Positions 35,622-45,180 of a stretch of 64,000 bases of DNA are shown here, piece after piece. Within the stretch, counting starts at the first letter, position 1. Each line of letters starts with the position of its first letter. Under the pieces are notes generated by a model. The model searched no databases. It saw nothing but the letters and a program-made list of their open reading frames with translations, and had not been told where the DNA came from. The DNA lies in NCBI RefSeq assembly GCF_001592875.1, contig NZ_LSOF01000019.1:92298-156297 (forward strand), in the 5' to 3' direction. The position numbers and the translations under genes were made by a program. Source of the stretch: Pseudomonas sp. BMS12. GTDB taxonomy: Bacteria > Pseudomonadota > Gammaproteobacteria > Pseudomonadales > Pseudomonadaceae.

Positions 35622-36606
35622 TGCGCGGGTTGTCCTTGCCCGGCTGGCTTTCCTCGAAGCGCTCGTAGGCTTCGACGATGCGCTGCACCAGTGGGTGGCG
35701 CACCACGTCCTTGGGCTTGAAGTGGGTGAAGCTGATGCCCTGCACGTCTTTCAGCACTTCCATCACATGGGTCAGGCCGGACTTGGTGCCACGTGGCAGG
35801 TCGACCTGGGTGATGTCGCCGGTGATCACGGCGGTGGAGCCGAAGCCGATGCGGGTGAGGAACATCTTCATCTGCTCGAGGGTGGTGTTCTGACTCTCGT
35901 CGAGGATGATGAAGCTGTTGTTAAGGGTGCGACCGCGCATGTAGGCCAGCGGGGCGATCTCGATCACCTGTTTCTCGATCAGCCTGGCCACCTGCTCGAA
36001 GCCGAGCATCTCGTACAGGGCGTCGTACAGCGGGCGCAGGTAGGGGTCGATCTTCTGCGCCAGGTCGCCGGGGAGGAAGCCGAGCTTCTCGCCGGCTTCC
36101 ACCGCCGGGCGCACCAGCAGGATGCGCCGCACTTGCTCGCGCTCCAGGGCATCGACCGCGCAGGCCACGGCCAGGTAGGTCTTGCCGGTGCCGGCCGGGC
36201 CGATGCCGAAGTTGATGTCGTTGTCGAGGATGGCCTTGACGTAGCGCTGCTGGTTGGCGCCGCGCGGCTTGATCACGCCCTTCTTGGTGCGCAGGGCCAC
36301 GCCGCCGTCGGCTTTGCCGCTGCCGAGCTCTTCCAGCCCAGACTCCTGCAGGTACAGGTGCACCAGCTCCGGCGACAGCTCGGCGCTCTTGGTCTCACGG
36401 TACAGGCGACGCAACAGGTTCTCGGCGGATTGGGTGTGCTGCACAGGGCCGATCAGCTCGAACTGGTTGCCGCGGTTGCGGATCTCGATGCTCAGGCGTT
36501 GTTCGATCAGGCGCAGATGCTCGTCGAACTGCCCGCAGAGGTTGGCGAAGCGGCGTGCTTCGAAGGGTTCGAGGGTAAAGCGATGGGGTTCTATGGGGGC
36601 GTTCAA
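35614..36606 (-). CDS. phoH: PhoH family ATPase (YbeZ)
   Basis: A 330-aa nucleotide-binding protein. Walker A is GPAGTGKTYLA near residue 137, followed by the Walker B FIILDESQN. It accompanies YbeY in rRNA handling. It overlaps ybeY by 8 bp and follows miaB by 105 bp. Downstream members corC and lnt complete the classical order. The initiator is ATG with a modest ribosome-binding site. Confidence 0.95.
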   Translation of the reverse strand: MNAPIEPHRFTLEPFEARRFANLCGQFDEHLRLIEQRLSIEIRNRGNQFELIGPVQHTQSAENLLRRLYRETKSAELSPELVHLYLQESGLEELGSGKADGGVALRTKKGVIKPRGANQQRYVKAILDNDINFGIGPAGTGKTYLAVACAVDALEREQVRRILLVRPAVEAGEKLGFLPGDLAQKIDPYLRPLYDALYEMLGFEQVARLIEKQVIEIAPLAYMRGRTLNNSFIILDESQNTTLEQMKMFLTRIGFGSTAVITGDITQVDLPRGTKSGLTHVMEVLKDVQGISFTHFKPKDVVRHPLVQRIVEAYERFEESQPGKDNPRNA

Positions 36607-36711
36607 TGGGGTCCGGTTGCCGCAGGACGGCAGAAATGATGAGCGGAGGATAACTCCGCACGGGCGGCGGGAAAAGTTCGCCCGTGCGAGGAAATATTAG
36701 CCATTGGTCGA

Positions 36712-38049
36712 TCAGTGTGCCGTTTCGAGCAATGTGCCGCGCAGGGAGTGGGGCAGGGCGTCATCGATATGCACGTCGACGAACTGGCCGATCAGGCGCG
36801 GATTGTCGCAGCGGAAATTGACCACGCGGTTGCTCTCGGTGCGGCCCTGGAGCATGCCTGGGTCCTTCTTCGAGTAGTCGCTGACCAGGATGCGCTGGGT
36901 GGTGCCGACCATGCGTCGGCTGTTCTCGAAGCCCTGCTGGGCGATGCGCGTCTGCAGGATGGACAGGCGCTGCTTCTTCACCTCTTCCGGGGTGTCGTCG
37001 ACCAGGTCGGCGGCCGGGGTGCCGGGGCGCGAGCTGTAGATGAAGGAATAGGAGAAGTCGAAGCCGACGTCCTCGATCAGCTTCATGGTCTGCTCGAAGT
37101 CCTTCTCGGTCTCGCCGGGGAAGCCGATGATGAAGTCGGTGCTGAGCAGAATGTCCGGCACAGCCGCCTTGAGCTTGCGGATACGTGACTTGTATTCCAG
37201 TGCCGTGTGGTTGCGTTTCATCGCCGCGAGGATGCGGTCGGAGCCGGACTGCACCGGCAGGTGCAGGTATTTGACCAGCTGCGGGATATCGGCGTGGGCC
37301 TGGATGATGGCGTCGGAGAACTCCAGCGGGTGGCTGGTGGTGTAGCGGATGCGCTCGATGCCGTCGATTTCGGCTACCGCGTAGAGCAGTTCGGCGAAGT
37401 CGGCGATATGCCCGTCGGTGCAGGGGCCGCGATAGCCGTTGACGTTCTGCCCGAGCAGGGTGACTTCCTTCACGCCTTTCTCGGCCAACTGGCTGACTTC
37501 CAGCAGCACGTCGACCAGCGGTCGGCTGACTTCTTCGCCGCGGGTGTAGGGCACCACGCAGAAGGTGCAGTACTTGCTGCAGCCTTCCATCACCGAGACG
37601 AAGGCGCTGGGGCCGTCGACGCGGGCCTCGGGCAGGCGGTCGAATTTCTCGATCTCGGGGAAGCTGATATCGACCTGAGCCTGCTTGGTGCTGCGCGCGG
37701 CGTCGATCATTTCCGGCAGGCGATGCAGGGTCTGCGGGCCGAAGACCACGTCGACGTAGGGTGCGCGGTCGCGGATGGCGGCGCCTTCCTGGCTGGCCAC
37801 GCAGCCGCCGACGCCGATCACCAGGTCCGGGTTTTCCAGCTTCAGCTCGCGCCAGCGGCCCAGCTGGGAGAACACCTTGTCCTGGGCTTTTTCGCGGATT
37901 GAGCAGGTATTGAGGAGGATCACGTCGGCCTCTGCCGGGTTCTCCGTGACTTCCAGGGCCTGGTGTTCGCCCAACAGATCGACCATGCGCGAGCTGTCGT
38001 ACTCGTTCATCTGGCAACCGTGGGTTTCGATATAAAGCTTCTTGGCCAT
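36712..38049 (-). CDS. miaB: tRNA-2-methylthio-N6-dimethylallyladenosine synthase MiaB
   Basis: A 445-aa radical SAM methylthiotransferase acting on i6A37 of tRNA. The N-terminal UPF0004 domain has the three cysteines (GCQMN, NTCSIR, GGCVAS), followed by the radical SAM cluster CSKYCTFC and a C-terminal TRAM domain (about 375-445). The ATG at 38049 gives MAKKLYIETHGC; the open extension to 38406 is the divergent promoter and antisense of the DUF1820 gene. Confidence 0.97.
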   Translation of the reverse strand: MAKKLYIETHGCQMNEYDSSRMVDLLGEHQALEVTENPAEADVILLNTCSIREKAQDKVFSQLGRWRELKLENPDLVIGVGGCVASQEGAAIRDRAPYVDVVFGPQTLHRLPEMIDAARSTKQAQVDISFPEIEKFDRLPEARVDGPSAFVSVMEGCSKYCTFCVVPYTRGEEVSRPLVDVLLEVSQLAEKGVKEVTLLGQNVNGYRGPCTDGHIADFAELLYAVAEIDGIERIRYTTSHPLEFSDAIIQAHADIPQLVKYLHLPVQSGSDRILAAMKRNHTALEYKSRIRKLKAAVPDILLSTDFIIGFPGETEKDFEQTMKLIEDVGFDFSYSFIYSSRPGTPAADLVDDTPEEVKKQRLSILQTRIAQQGFENSRRMVGTTQRILVSDYSKKDPGMLQGRTESNRVVNFRCDNPRLIGQFVDVHIDDALPHSLRGTLLETAH

Positions 38050-38145
38050 GGGTAAGGTCGTGCTGCTTAAAAAATGACCGGCGATTATAGGGGCATAGCC
38101 TCTCTCGGGGAATGGGCAAGTGCCGTTGGCGACGGATGCCTGTGC

Positions 38146-38151
38146 TAAGAT
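38146..38151 (+). promoter_or_regulatory. Possible extended -10 for the DUF1820 gene
   Basis: TGTGCTAAGAT (38141-38151) contains an extended TGn-TAAGAT -10 about 40 bp before the ATG at 38191. A -35 is not clear. Confidence 0.35.
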
Positions 38152-38190
38152 GCGCGCCCCCGATTTCCAGCCGTCCTCTATTCTTCCCCC

Positions 38191-38514
38191 ATGAGCAAAC
38201 GCGAACCTATCTACAAGGTGATCTTCCAGAACCAGGGTCAGGTGTACGAGATGTACGCCAAGCAGATCTATCAGAGCGATCTGTGGGGCTTCCTGGAGGT
38301 GGAGGAATTCGTCTTCGGCGAGCGCACCCAGGTGGTGGTCGATCCCAGCGAGGAGAAGCTCAAGGCCCAGTTCGAGGGCGTAGTGCGCAGCTTCGTGCCG
38401 ATGCACGCGATCATCCGCATCGACGAGGTGGAGCGCCTGGGCACGCCGAAGATCAGCGAGGCCAAGGGCGGCGGCAACGTGATGCCGTTCCCCATGCCGA
38501 TGCCGGAGAAGTGA
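38191..38514 (+). CDS. DUF1820 family protein
   Basis: A 107-aa cytoplasmic protein matching the DUF1820 family (REPIYKVIFQNQGQVYEMYA at the start, FGERTQVVVDPSEEKLK in the middle). It has no signal, no membrane segment and a short proline-rich tail. Function unknown. It is divergent from miaB and converges with the Sel1 gene, whose stop is 4 bp away. Confidence 0.88.
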   Translation: MSKREPIYKVIFQNQGQVYEMYAKQIYQSDLWGFLEVEEFVFGERTQVVVDPSEEKLKAQFEGVVRSFVPMHAIIRIDEVERLGTPKISEAKGGGNVMPFPMPMPEK

Positions 38515-38517
38515 TCG

Positions 38518-39123
38518 TCAGTTAGGTGCGAACGCCGGCGCCTGCGGGCTGATGCTCTGGCCTTGGCTCTGGTTCGGAGCAGGCGTGAGGCTGGGGGTGC
38601 CGTTGTCGATGTTCTGCAGCTCCAGCAAATAGCTGCGGAAGATCTGCCCCAGCACCTGGCTGGCGACCTGCAGCTCTTCGCGCGGCATCTGCTCGGCCAC
38701 CTGATCGGCATTGTCCATGGCCTCGTCCGAGCCATTTACCGCCGCCATCTTCAGCACTATGTAAGCCTGCACCTTGTTGGCCGGCACACCTTCACCATGG
38801 AAGAACATGTTGCCCAGGCGCAGTTGCGCCTGGGCATTGCCTTGCAGCGAGGACAGCTCGAACCAGTGCAGCGCTCTGGGCAGGTCGGCCGGGGTGCGCT
38901 GGCCGTTGTAGTAGAACTCGCCGAGTTCGTACTGGGCCTGGGCATCGCCGAATTGAGCCGCTTCCTGGCAGGCGGTCAGCGCGCCGGGCAGGTCTTCGTC
39001 GGGAATGTTCAGCGCACAGCGGCTTTCGGTAGGCACCAGCAACGAGTTGTCGCCGGCGCTGGCCAGTGCGGGTGATGCGAGCAACAGACAACCCAGAAGC
39101 AGGTTGCGGCCGGTGCATTTCAT
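38518..39123 (-). CDS. Periplasmic Sel1-repeat (TPR-like) protein
   Basis: A 201-aa protein with a signal peptide ending ALASAGD and Sel1-like repeats in about residues 45-120 (QYELGEFYYNGQRTPADLPR; AQLRLGNMFFHGEGVPANK). The tail is Gln/Pro-rich and low in structure. Sel1 repeats mediate protein contacts; partner unknown. A single gene between DUF1820 and the hemL unit. Confidence 0.82.
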   Translation of the reverse strand: MKCTGRNLLLGCLLLASPALASAGDNSLLVPTESRCALNIPDEDLPGALTACQEAAQFGDAQAQYELGEFYYNGQRTPADLPRALHWFELSSLQGNAQAQLRLGNMFFHGEGVPANKVQAYIVLKMAAVNGSDEAMDNADQVAEQMPREELQVASQVLGQIFRSYLLELQNIDNGTPSLTPAPNQSQGQSISPQAPAFAPN

Positions 39124-39215
39124 GGAAATCGGAGCGCCTCGGGGGAACGGTCGGGCTGCATGCCCTGCCGGCGAAACGCGCCGGCCATCACATTATGTGA
39201 TAAGCCGGGGCGACC

Positions 39216-39848
39216 TTACAAAGTCTTTACCGGGATTTGCGTGGTGAGTGGCTCGCGAAGCGCGAATAGCAGCCAGGCCAGCAACGGGTAAGCCAGGGTC
39301 AGCAGGGCGTGGAACAGGTCGACCCGGCGCAGCGCGCCGATGAAGCCTTCGGTGCCGACGGCCAGGCCGGCGAGCAGAAACAGGGCTACCACGCCAGCGG
39401 CGGCCAATGCCGGCTGGCGATGGGGCCAGCGTGCCAGGCCGGCTGCGAGAATCAGTAGCAGGGAGGCCAGGTTGAGCATTAGGCGGTAGTGCGACTCCAG
39501 GCCCAGCCAGCGGGCACCTATCAGCAGTCCGACCAGGGTCAGCAGCAGGACCGTCCAGGTCGCCTTGCCCCAATCGAAACGGCGCGCCAGGGCAAGCGCG
39601 GCCAGGCCCAGCAGGGGCAGACCGAGGGCGCCGCCGAGCTGGCTGAGGGCCCGATGTGCGTCACTCCAGCTCGGGTCCAGAGCGAAACGCACCACGCCGC
39701 ATAGCGCTGCGGCGGCGGGCAGGCCGAAGCCCAGTTGCACGGGGCGCCGCAGCGCCAGTCCGGCGATGCGTGGGCGCAACCACAGCAGGCTGGCCAGGCA
39801 GGCCAGCGCCAGGATGGCGTCTCTGAGCGCCGTGCTGTACTGCGTCAC
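39216..39848 (-). CDS. Hypothetical multi-pass membrane protein
   Basis: A 210-aa protein that is nearly all hydrophobic, with roughly six or seven helices. No known motif is visible. It begins with GTG overlapping the hemL stop as GTGA, so it is translationally coupled to hemL; such coupling suggests a porphyrin- or membrane-linked role, but this is inference. The neighbour order resembles that in P. aeruginosa, where an uncharacterised membrane gene follows hemL. Confidence 0.7.
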   Translation of the reverse strand: MTQYSTALRDAILALACLASLLWLRPRIAGLALRRPVQLGFGLPAAAALCGVVRFALDPSWSDAHRALSQLGGALGLPLLGLAALALARRFDWGKATWTVLLLTLVGLLIGARWLGLESHYRLMLNLASLLLILAAGLARWPHRQPALAAAGVVALFLLAGLAVGTEGFIGALRRVDLFHALLTLAYPLLAWLLFALREPLTTQIPVKTL

Positions 39849-41128
39849 TTGAGCTGGGCGAAGGCGCGCTCGGCGGCGGCGAAGGTGATCTCCAGTTCCT
39901 TGTCGCCGTGGGCGATGGAGGTGAAGCCGGCCTCGAAGGCGCTGGGCGCCAGGTACACGCCGCCGTCCAGCATCAGGTGGAAGAACTTCTTGAAGCGCTC
40001 TGCATCGCTGGCCATCACGTCGGCGAAGGTGACGATGTCGTCAGCACCGCTGAAGTACAGGCCGAACATGGCGCCGGCCTGGGTGGTGACGAAGGGAATG
40101 CCGGCAGCATCGGCGCGTTCCTGCAGGCCGGCCAGCATGCGGCTGGTGTAGTCAGTCAGTTCGGCGTGGAAGCCTGGGCGGCTGATCAGCTTGAGGGTGG
40201 TCAGGCCGGCGGCCATGGCCAACGGGTTACCGGACAGGGTGCCGGCCTGGTACACCGGGCCGAGCGGGGCGATGCACTCCATGATGGCGCGCTTGCCGCC
40301 GAAGCAGCCGACCGGCATGCCGCCGCCGACGATCTTGCCGAAGGTGGACAGGTCCGGCGTCACGCCGTAGTGCGCCTGGGCGCCGCCGAGGGCGACGCGG
40401 AAACCGGTCATCACCTCGTCGAAGATCAGTACCACGCCATGCTTGTCGCACTGCTCGCGCAGGCCTTCGAGGAAGCCCGGCGCCGGCGGTACGCAGTTCA
40501 TGTTGCCGGCCACCGGCTCGACGATGATGCAGGCGACGGTCGAACCGACCTCGGCGAGGCACTGCTCGACGGCGGCCAGGTCGTTGAACGGCAGCGTCAG
40601 GGTGTGCTTGGCGAAGTCCGCCGGCACGCCGGCCGAGCTCGGAACACCCTGGGTCAGCAGGCCGGAGCCGGCCTTGACCAGCAGGCTGTCGGAGTGGCCG
40701 TGGTAGCAGCCCTCGAACTTGATGATGGCATCGCGGCCGGTGTGGCCGCGGGCCAGGCGAATGGCGCTCATGGTCGCCTCGGTGCCGGAGCTGACCATGC
40801 GCACCATCTCCATCGACGGCACCAGGCTGCACACCAGATCGGCCATTTCGGTTTCCATGGCCGTCGGCGCGCCGTAGGACAGGCCGTGCTGCAGCTGGTT
40901 GCGCACTGCGTCGAGCACGTCCGGGTGGGCGTGGCCGAGGATCATCGGGCCCCAGGAGCCAACGTAGTCGACGTAGCGCTTGTCGTCCTCATCGACCACA
41001 TAGGCGCCTTCGGCGTGCTTGAAGAACAGCGGCGTGCCGCCGACGCTCTTGAACGCGCGCACCGGCGAATTGACGCCGCCGGGGATGTGTTTCTGGGCGT
41101 TGGCGAACAGGGCTTCGGAACGGGACAT
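39845..41128 (-). CDS. hemL: Glutamate-1-semialdehyde 2,1-aminomutase
   Basis: A 427-aa PLP enzyme that makes 5-aminolevulinate in the C5 route. The PLP lysine lies in TFGKIVGGGMPVG near residue 266, preceded by LIFDEVMTGFRV. The start MSRSEALFANAQKHIPGG is that of the family. Located 28 bp downstream of thiE. Confidence 0.97.
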   Translation of the reverse strand: MSRSEALFANAQKHIPGGVNSPVRAFKSVGGTPLFFKHAEGAYVVDEDDKRYVDYVGSWGPMILGHAHPDVLDAVRNQLQHGLSYGAPTAMETEMADLVCSLVPSMEMVRMVSSGTEATMSAIRLARGHTGRDAIIKFEGCYHGHSDSLLVKAGSGLLTQGVPSSAGVPADFAKHTLTLPFNDLAAVEQCLAEVGSTVACIIVEPVAGNMNCVPPAPGFLEGLREQCDKHGVVLIFDEVMTGFRVALGGAQAHYGVTPDLSTFGKIVGGGMPVGCFGGKRAIMECIAPLGPVYQAGTLSGNPLAMAAGLTTLKLISRPGFHAELTDYTSRMLAGLQERADAAGIPFVTTQAGAMFGLYFSGADDIVTFADVMASDAERFKKFFHLMLDGGVYLAPSAFEAGFTSIAHGDKELEITFAAAERAFAQLK

Positions 41129-41156
41129 GGCGACTCTCTTTGTAAAGGGGCTCGAA

Positions 41157-41792
41157 TCAGGAAGGAGTGAATAGCGCACACAGGGCACGTGCGCGGCTTT
41201 CCACCTCGGCGGCGGAGGGCGCGGAAAACAGGGTGTGGATGACCGCGAGCAGGTCGGCGCCATGCTCGATCAGCTGCCGGCCGTTACCCAGGTCGACGCC
41301 GCCGATGGCGACAATCGGCAGGCTGAAGCGTTGGCGTGCTTCGCTGAGCAGTTCGGGCGTGGCGGCCGGGGCACCGGGCTTGGTCTGCGAGTTGAAGAAG
41401 CGGCCGAAGGCGATGTAGCTGGCGCCTTCACTCGCGGCCTGCTCGGCCAGGTCGAGACGGGCGTGGCAGGTGGCGCCGATGATCGCCTTGCGTCCGAGCA
41501 GGGCGCGCGCGGCGGCCAGCGAGCCATCACTCTGGCCCAGGTGCAGGCCGACGCCGAGCCGGGCGGCCAGTTCGGCGTCATCGTTGATGATCAGTTCAGC
41601 GCCGTGACGGGCACAGAGCTCGGCCAGGGCTTCGGCTTCGCGCAGGCGGCGGGCTTCATCGCTGGATTTGTCGCGGTACTGCAGCAGGCGGGCACCACCT
41701 TTCAGGGCTGCCTCGACATAGGGCAGCAGCTTGCCGTCCGCGAGCAGCTGGCTGTCGGTGATGGCGTAGAGGCCGCGCAGTCTGCTGCTCAC
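41157..41792 (-). CDS. thiE: Thiamine-phosphate synthase
   Basis: A 211-aa TIM-barrel enzyme joining HMP-pyrophosphate and thiazole phosphate. The markers are LLQYRDKSS, IINDDAELA, GLHLGQSDG and AIGGVDLGNG. It uses a GTG start overlapping the thiD stop as GTGA, so the pair is coupled. The substrate-binding loop FNSQTKPGA replaces the usual PTxTK form, as commonly seen in Pseudomonas. Confidence 0.94.
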   Translation of the reverse strand: MSSRLRGLYAITDSQLLADGKLLPYVEAALKGGARLLQYRDKSSDEARRLREAEALAELCARHGAELIINDDAELAARLGVGLHLGQSDGSLAAARALLGRKAIIGATCHARLDLAEQAASEGASYIAFGRFFNSQTKPGAPAATPELLSEARQRFSLPIVAIGGVDLGNGRQLIEHGADLLAVIHTLFSAPSAAEVESRARALCALFTPS

Positions 41793-42586
41793 GAACAGAA
41801 GTCCAGCGGCAGGCGGCGCGGCACGAACTGGCCGCGACCGGGCTGTTCGGCGTCGCGCAGGGTGCGCCAGGTGTAGTCCAGGGCCGAGCGCACGGCGCTG
41901 GCTACTTCCTCGCCCAGGGCCAGGCGACCGGCCAGGGTGCTGGCCAGGGTGCAGCCGGAGCCGTGGTAGCTGCCGGGCAGGCGGGCGCAGGTGAAGGTGT
42001 GGCTGGCGCCGCCGCGTATATAAAGGCGGTTGTGCACTTCGGCCTCGTCGCCGTGGCCGCCGGTGATCAGCAGGTGCTGGCAGTAGCGCGAAAGCTTCTC
42101 GGCGCATTCGTCGGCGGTGCCATTGGGCAGTTCGGCGAGGATGCGCGCCTCCGGCAGGTTGGGCGTGGCCACGGCGGCGATCGGCAGCAGGCGTTCGCGC
42201 ATGGCATAGCCGACGTCGTCCTTGCCCAGCGAGCCACCACCGCCGGCACGCAGTACCGGGTCGCAGACCAGCGGCACGCCGGGCAGCGACTGCATGATCT
42301 CGACCACGGTGTCGACCATCTGCACCGAGCCGAGCATGCCCAGCTTGACGGCGGCCACCGGCAGGTCGGCGATGATGGCGCGGGCCTGGGCCAGCACCCA
42401 GTCGCGGTCGAGTACGCGGAAGTCGCTGACGTCGACCGTGTCCTGCACGGTCAGCGCGGTTACCGCCGGAGCGGCGTGGCAACCCTGGGCGAGCAGGGCT
42501 TCGATGTCCGCCTGCAGGCCGGCACCACCAGATGGATCGTGGCCGGACAGGCAGAGGACGACGGGGCGGGAGTTGTGTCTGTTCAT
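41789..42586 (-). CDS. thiD: Hydroxymethylpyrimidine/phosphomethylpyrimidine kinase
   Basis: A 265-aa ribokinase-fold enzyme. Motifs are LSGHDPSGGAGLQADI at the N-terminus, VCDPVLRAGGG and GSGCTLASTLAG. ATG at 42586 begins MNRHNSRPVV; the in-frame codons above it to 42604 are less likely. It is first in a thiD-thiE-hemL run and divergent from the ladS-like kinase. Confidence 0.96.
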   Translation of the reverse strand: MNRHNSRPVVLCLSGHDPSGGAGLQADIEALLAQGCHAAPAVTALTVQDTVDVSDFRVLDRDWVLAQARAIIADLPVAAVKLGMLGSVQMVDTVVEIMQSLPGVPLVCDPVLRAGGGGSLGKDDVGYAMRERLLPIAAVATPNLPEARILAELPNGTADECAEKLSRYCQHLLITGGHGDEAEVHNRLYIRGGASHTFTCARLPGSYHGSGCTLASTLAGRLALGEEVASAVRSALDYTWRTLRDAEQPGRGQFVPRRLPLDFCS

Positions 42587-42777
42587 GGCCGGCGAGCTTA
42601 CCACCAGGCGCCGGCTCGGCCCAATCCGCTCGGCGCGACAACTTGTCCGAGTGGGCGGCTTTCACCGCGCCATGCCTGTGCTAGAGTGCCGCCATTCCAA
42701 TCAGAAGGATTCTGCGGGCCGCGCCGTCGGGAGAAGAGGGCTCTGTGCGCGGCTGCGCGAGATCTATGCGGGGCGGC

Positions 42778-45171
42778 ATGCGTTACTGTGTTTTTCTTAT
42801 CCTGTGCGGGCTGTCCTGGCTGGCACATGCCGTCGAGTTCGACGAGCACACCCGGCGCCTGCCTTTGGGCGCGGTCATGCATGTCTTCGAAGATGTGCGC
42901 GGCGATGCCAGCATCGCGGACGTCAGTTCGCCGGCCCTGCAGGGCAGCTTTCGCCCGCATAACCAGCCAGTGCTCAATGCCGGCTACTCGCGCTCGGTCT
43001 TCTGGGTGCGCCTGGACCTGACCTACAGCCCCAGCGCCAATGGCGGTCCGCAGCCTTGGCTGCTGGAGCTGGCCTATCCGCCGCTCGATCACCTGGAGCT
43101 GTACCTGCCCGATGGCGCCGGTGGTTATCGTCTGGCGCAGCGCACCGGTGACGCCCTGCCGTTCTCCAGCCGGCAGATCAAGCAGAACAATTTCGTCTTC
43201 CAGCTGGACCTGCCGCCCGGCCAGGAGCGGCGCGTGTATCTGCGTATGGAGAGCCAGGGTTCGATGCAGGTGCCACTGGCCCTGTGGTCGTACCAGGCCT
43301 ACCTGGAAGAACAGCCCACGCGCATCTACATCCTCGGCATCATCTATGGCGTGCTGCTGGTGATGCTGATCTACAACCTGTTCATCTTCCTCAGCGTGCG
43401 CGACACCAGTTACCTCTACTACATCCTCTACATCGCCTCGTTCGGCCTGTACCAGGTGTCGGTGAACGGTGCCGGCATCCAGTATTTCTGGCCGGACAGC
43501 CCCTGGTGGGCCAACGCCGCCACGCCCTTCCTGATCGGTTCGGCGGCGCTGTTTGGCTGCCAGTTCGCCCGCAGCTTCCTGCATACCGCCGAGCACAGCC
43601 CCTGGGCCGACCGCGCGCTGCGCCTGATGATGGCCGGTGGCGTGCTGGTGATGATCATGGCGCTGACCAGCAGTTATGCCACCGCGCTGCGCCTGGCTAC
43701 CTTCCTCGCCCTGGCCTTTACCGTCGTGGTGTTCGGTTCCGGGGTGCTGGCCTGGCTGCGCGGCATGCGCGTGGCGCGCTATTTCATCTTCGCCTGGACG
43801 GCCTTCCTGGTCGGCGGTGCGGTCAACACCCTGATGGTGCTGGGTTACCTGCCCAACCTGTTCCTCACCATGTACGGCAGCCAGATCGGCTCGGCGCTGG
43901 AGGTGGGGCTGCTGTCGCTGGCCCTGGCCGACCGCATCAATGCCATGAAGGAAGAGCGCACGCGCATCCTGCAGGAGGCCGGACGCGAGCTGGAAACGCT
44001 GAACCGCGAGCTGGCCGACAGCAACCGGCTCAAGGACGAGTTCCTCGCCACCGTGACCCACGAGCTGCGTACGCCGATGAACGGGGTGATCGGCTCGCTG
44101 GAGCTGATGCAGACGGTGAAGATGGACGTCGAGCTGGAGCAGTACCAGAAGACTGCTGCCAGCTCGGCCCGCGACATGATGCGCATGGTCGGCGATATCC
44201 TCGCCCTCAACGAGCTGCAGGCCGGCAAGCTGTACCCGCGCCGCGAACCCTTCAGCCTGCGCGGTCTGGTCGATGGCCTGCGTGCACAGTACGGCCCGAT
44301 GGCCACCGACAAGGGCCTGGAGTTCGTCGTCGAGCTGGAGGACAGCCTGCCCGACACCCTCGAAGGCGATGCCGCCAAGCTGGCGCAGAGCCTCGGTTAT
44401 CTGCTCGACAACGCCATCAAGTTCACCCACCAGGGCCGCGTCAGCCTGCGTATCTCCGCCGCGGGGCCGCTGACGACCAGCATGCCGCTGCGCTTCGAGG
44501 TGGTCGACACCGGCATCGGCTTCGTCGTGCCGCAGGGCGGCAAACTGTACCAGCGCTTCCATCAGCTGGACGGCTCCCTGACCCGTCAGTACGGCGGCCT
44601 GGGCATCGGCCTGGCGATCTGCCGCCAGCTGGTCGAGTTGCTCGGCGGCAGCCTGCAGCATCAGTCGCGCCCGGGGCAGGGCAGCGCCTTTGCCATCACC
44701 CTGGAACTCAGTCAGCCGATCCAGCAGCGTGGCGGCGCCGCGCCGGTGCCGGTGCGGCGCGTGGGTGGCCTGGCGCAGCGTCGCCCCGAGCAGTGCACCG
44801 TGTTGATCGTCGAGGACAACGCGATCAATCAACTGGTCACCCGCGGCATGCTGCTCAAGCTCGGCTATCGGGTGCGCACCGCCGACAACGGCAGCGAAGC
44901 CCTGGAAATGCTGCGCAGCGAGCCCATCGACGCAGTGCTGCTGGACTGCCAGATGCCGGTGATGGATGGTTTCGCCACCTGCCGCGCACTGCGCCAGCTG
45001 CCGGGTTGTGCCGAGTTGCCGGTGCTGGCCATCACCGCCCACAGCCACAGCGGCGATCGCGAACGCTGCCTGGCCGCCGGCATGAGCGACTACCTGGCCA
45101 AGCCGGTGAAGTTCCTCGAGCTGCAGACGCTGCTGCATGACTGGGTGCTGTGCCAGCCGGCCAGCGCCTGA
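42778..45171 (+). CDS. ladS: Hybrid sensor kinase of the LadS type
   Basis: A 797-aa protein. Signal peptide (1-17), 7TMR-DISMED2 periplasmic domain (about 20-155), seven-helix 7TMR-DISM (about 180-390), HisKA with His428 in VTHELRTPMNG, HATPase_c (DNAIKFT, DTGIGF, GGLGIGLAICRQL) and a receiver domain with Asp723 in LLDCQMPVMDG and Lys in AKPVKF. This domain set, length and the thiD-thiE-hemL context match LadS, the P. aeruginosa kinase that acts through the Gac/Rsm network toward the biofilm lifestyle; calcium sensing was reported for it. No HPt domain is present; signal goes by phosphorelay through another kinase in that model. The reading frame is uninterrupted. An upstream ATG at 42766 is an alternative. 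Confidence 0.9.
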   Translation: MRYCVFLILCGLSWLAHAVEFDEHTRRLPLGAVMHVFEDVRGDASIADVSSPALQGSFRPHNQPVLNAGYSRSVFWVRLDLTYSPSANGGPQPWLLELAYPPLDHLELYLPDGAGGYRLAQRTGDALPFSSRQIKQNNFVFQLDLPPGQERRVYLRMESQGSMQVPLALWSYQAYLEEQPTRIYILGIIYGVLLVMLIYNLFIFLSVRDTSYLYYILYIASFGLYQVSVNGAGIQYFWPDSPWWANAATPFLIGSAALFGCQFARSFLHTAEHSPWADRALRLMMAGGVLVMIMALTSSYATALRLATFLALAFTVVVFGSGVLAWLRGMRVARYFIFAWTAFLVGGAVNTLMVLGYLPNLFLTMYGSQIGSALEVGLLSLALADRINAMKEERTRILQEAGRELETLNRELADSNRLKDEFLATVTHELRTPMNGVIGSLELMQTVKMDVELEQYQKTAASSARDMMRMVGDILALNELQAGKLYPRREPFSLRGLVDGLRAQYGPMATDKGLEFVVELEDSLPDTLEGDAAKLAQSLGYLLDNAIKFTHQGRVSLRISAAGPLTTSMPLRFEVVDTGIGFVVPQGGKLYQRFHQLDGSLTRQYGGLGIGLAICRQLVELLGGSLQHQSRPGQGSAFAITLELSQPIQQRGGAAPVPVRRVGGLAQRRPEQCTVLIVEDNAINQLVTRGMLLKLGYRVRTADNGSEALEMLRSEPIDAVLLDCQMPVMDGFATCRALRQLPGCAELPVLAITAHSHSGDRERCLAAGMSDYLAKPVKFLELQTLLHDWVLCQPASA

Positions 45172-45180
45172 CCCTCACCC

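Noticed and set aside
38191..38406. N-terminal extension of miaB to 38406
   Set aside because: The true start at 38049 gives the family N-terminus and the extra part is antisense to the DUF1820 gene.
41157..42665. A 502-aa reading of thiE with a long N-terminal extension over thiD
   Set aside because: The extra part is a shadow of thiD. The GTG at 41792 overlaps the thiD stop and gives the normal enzyme length.
42598..45138. An 846-aa frame antisense to the LadS-type gene
   Set aside because: It lies fully opposite a kinase with all known motifs and is His/Gln-rich, as GC-rich antisense frames usually are.
43284..45140. A 618-aa frame in another phase inside ladS
   Set aside because: Arg/Gly-rich shadow of the real frame without family motifs.
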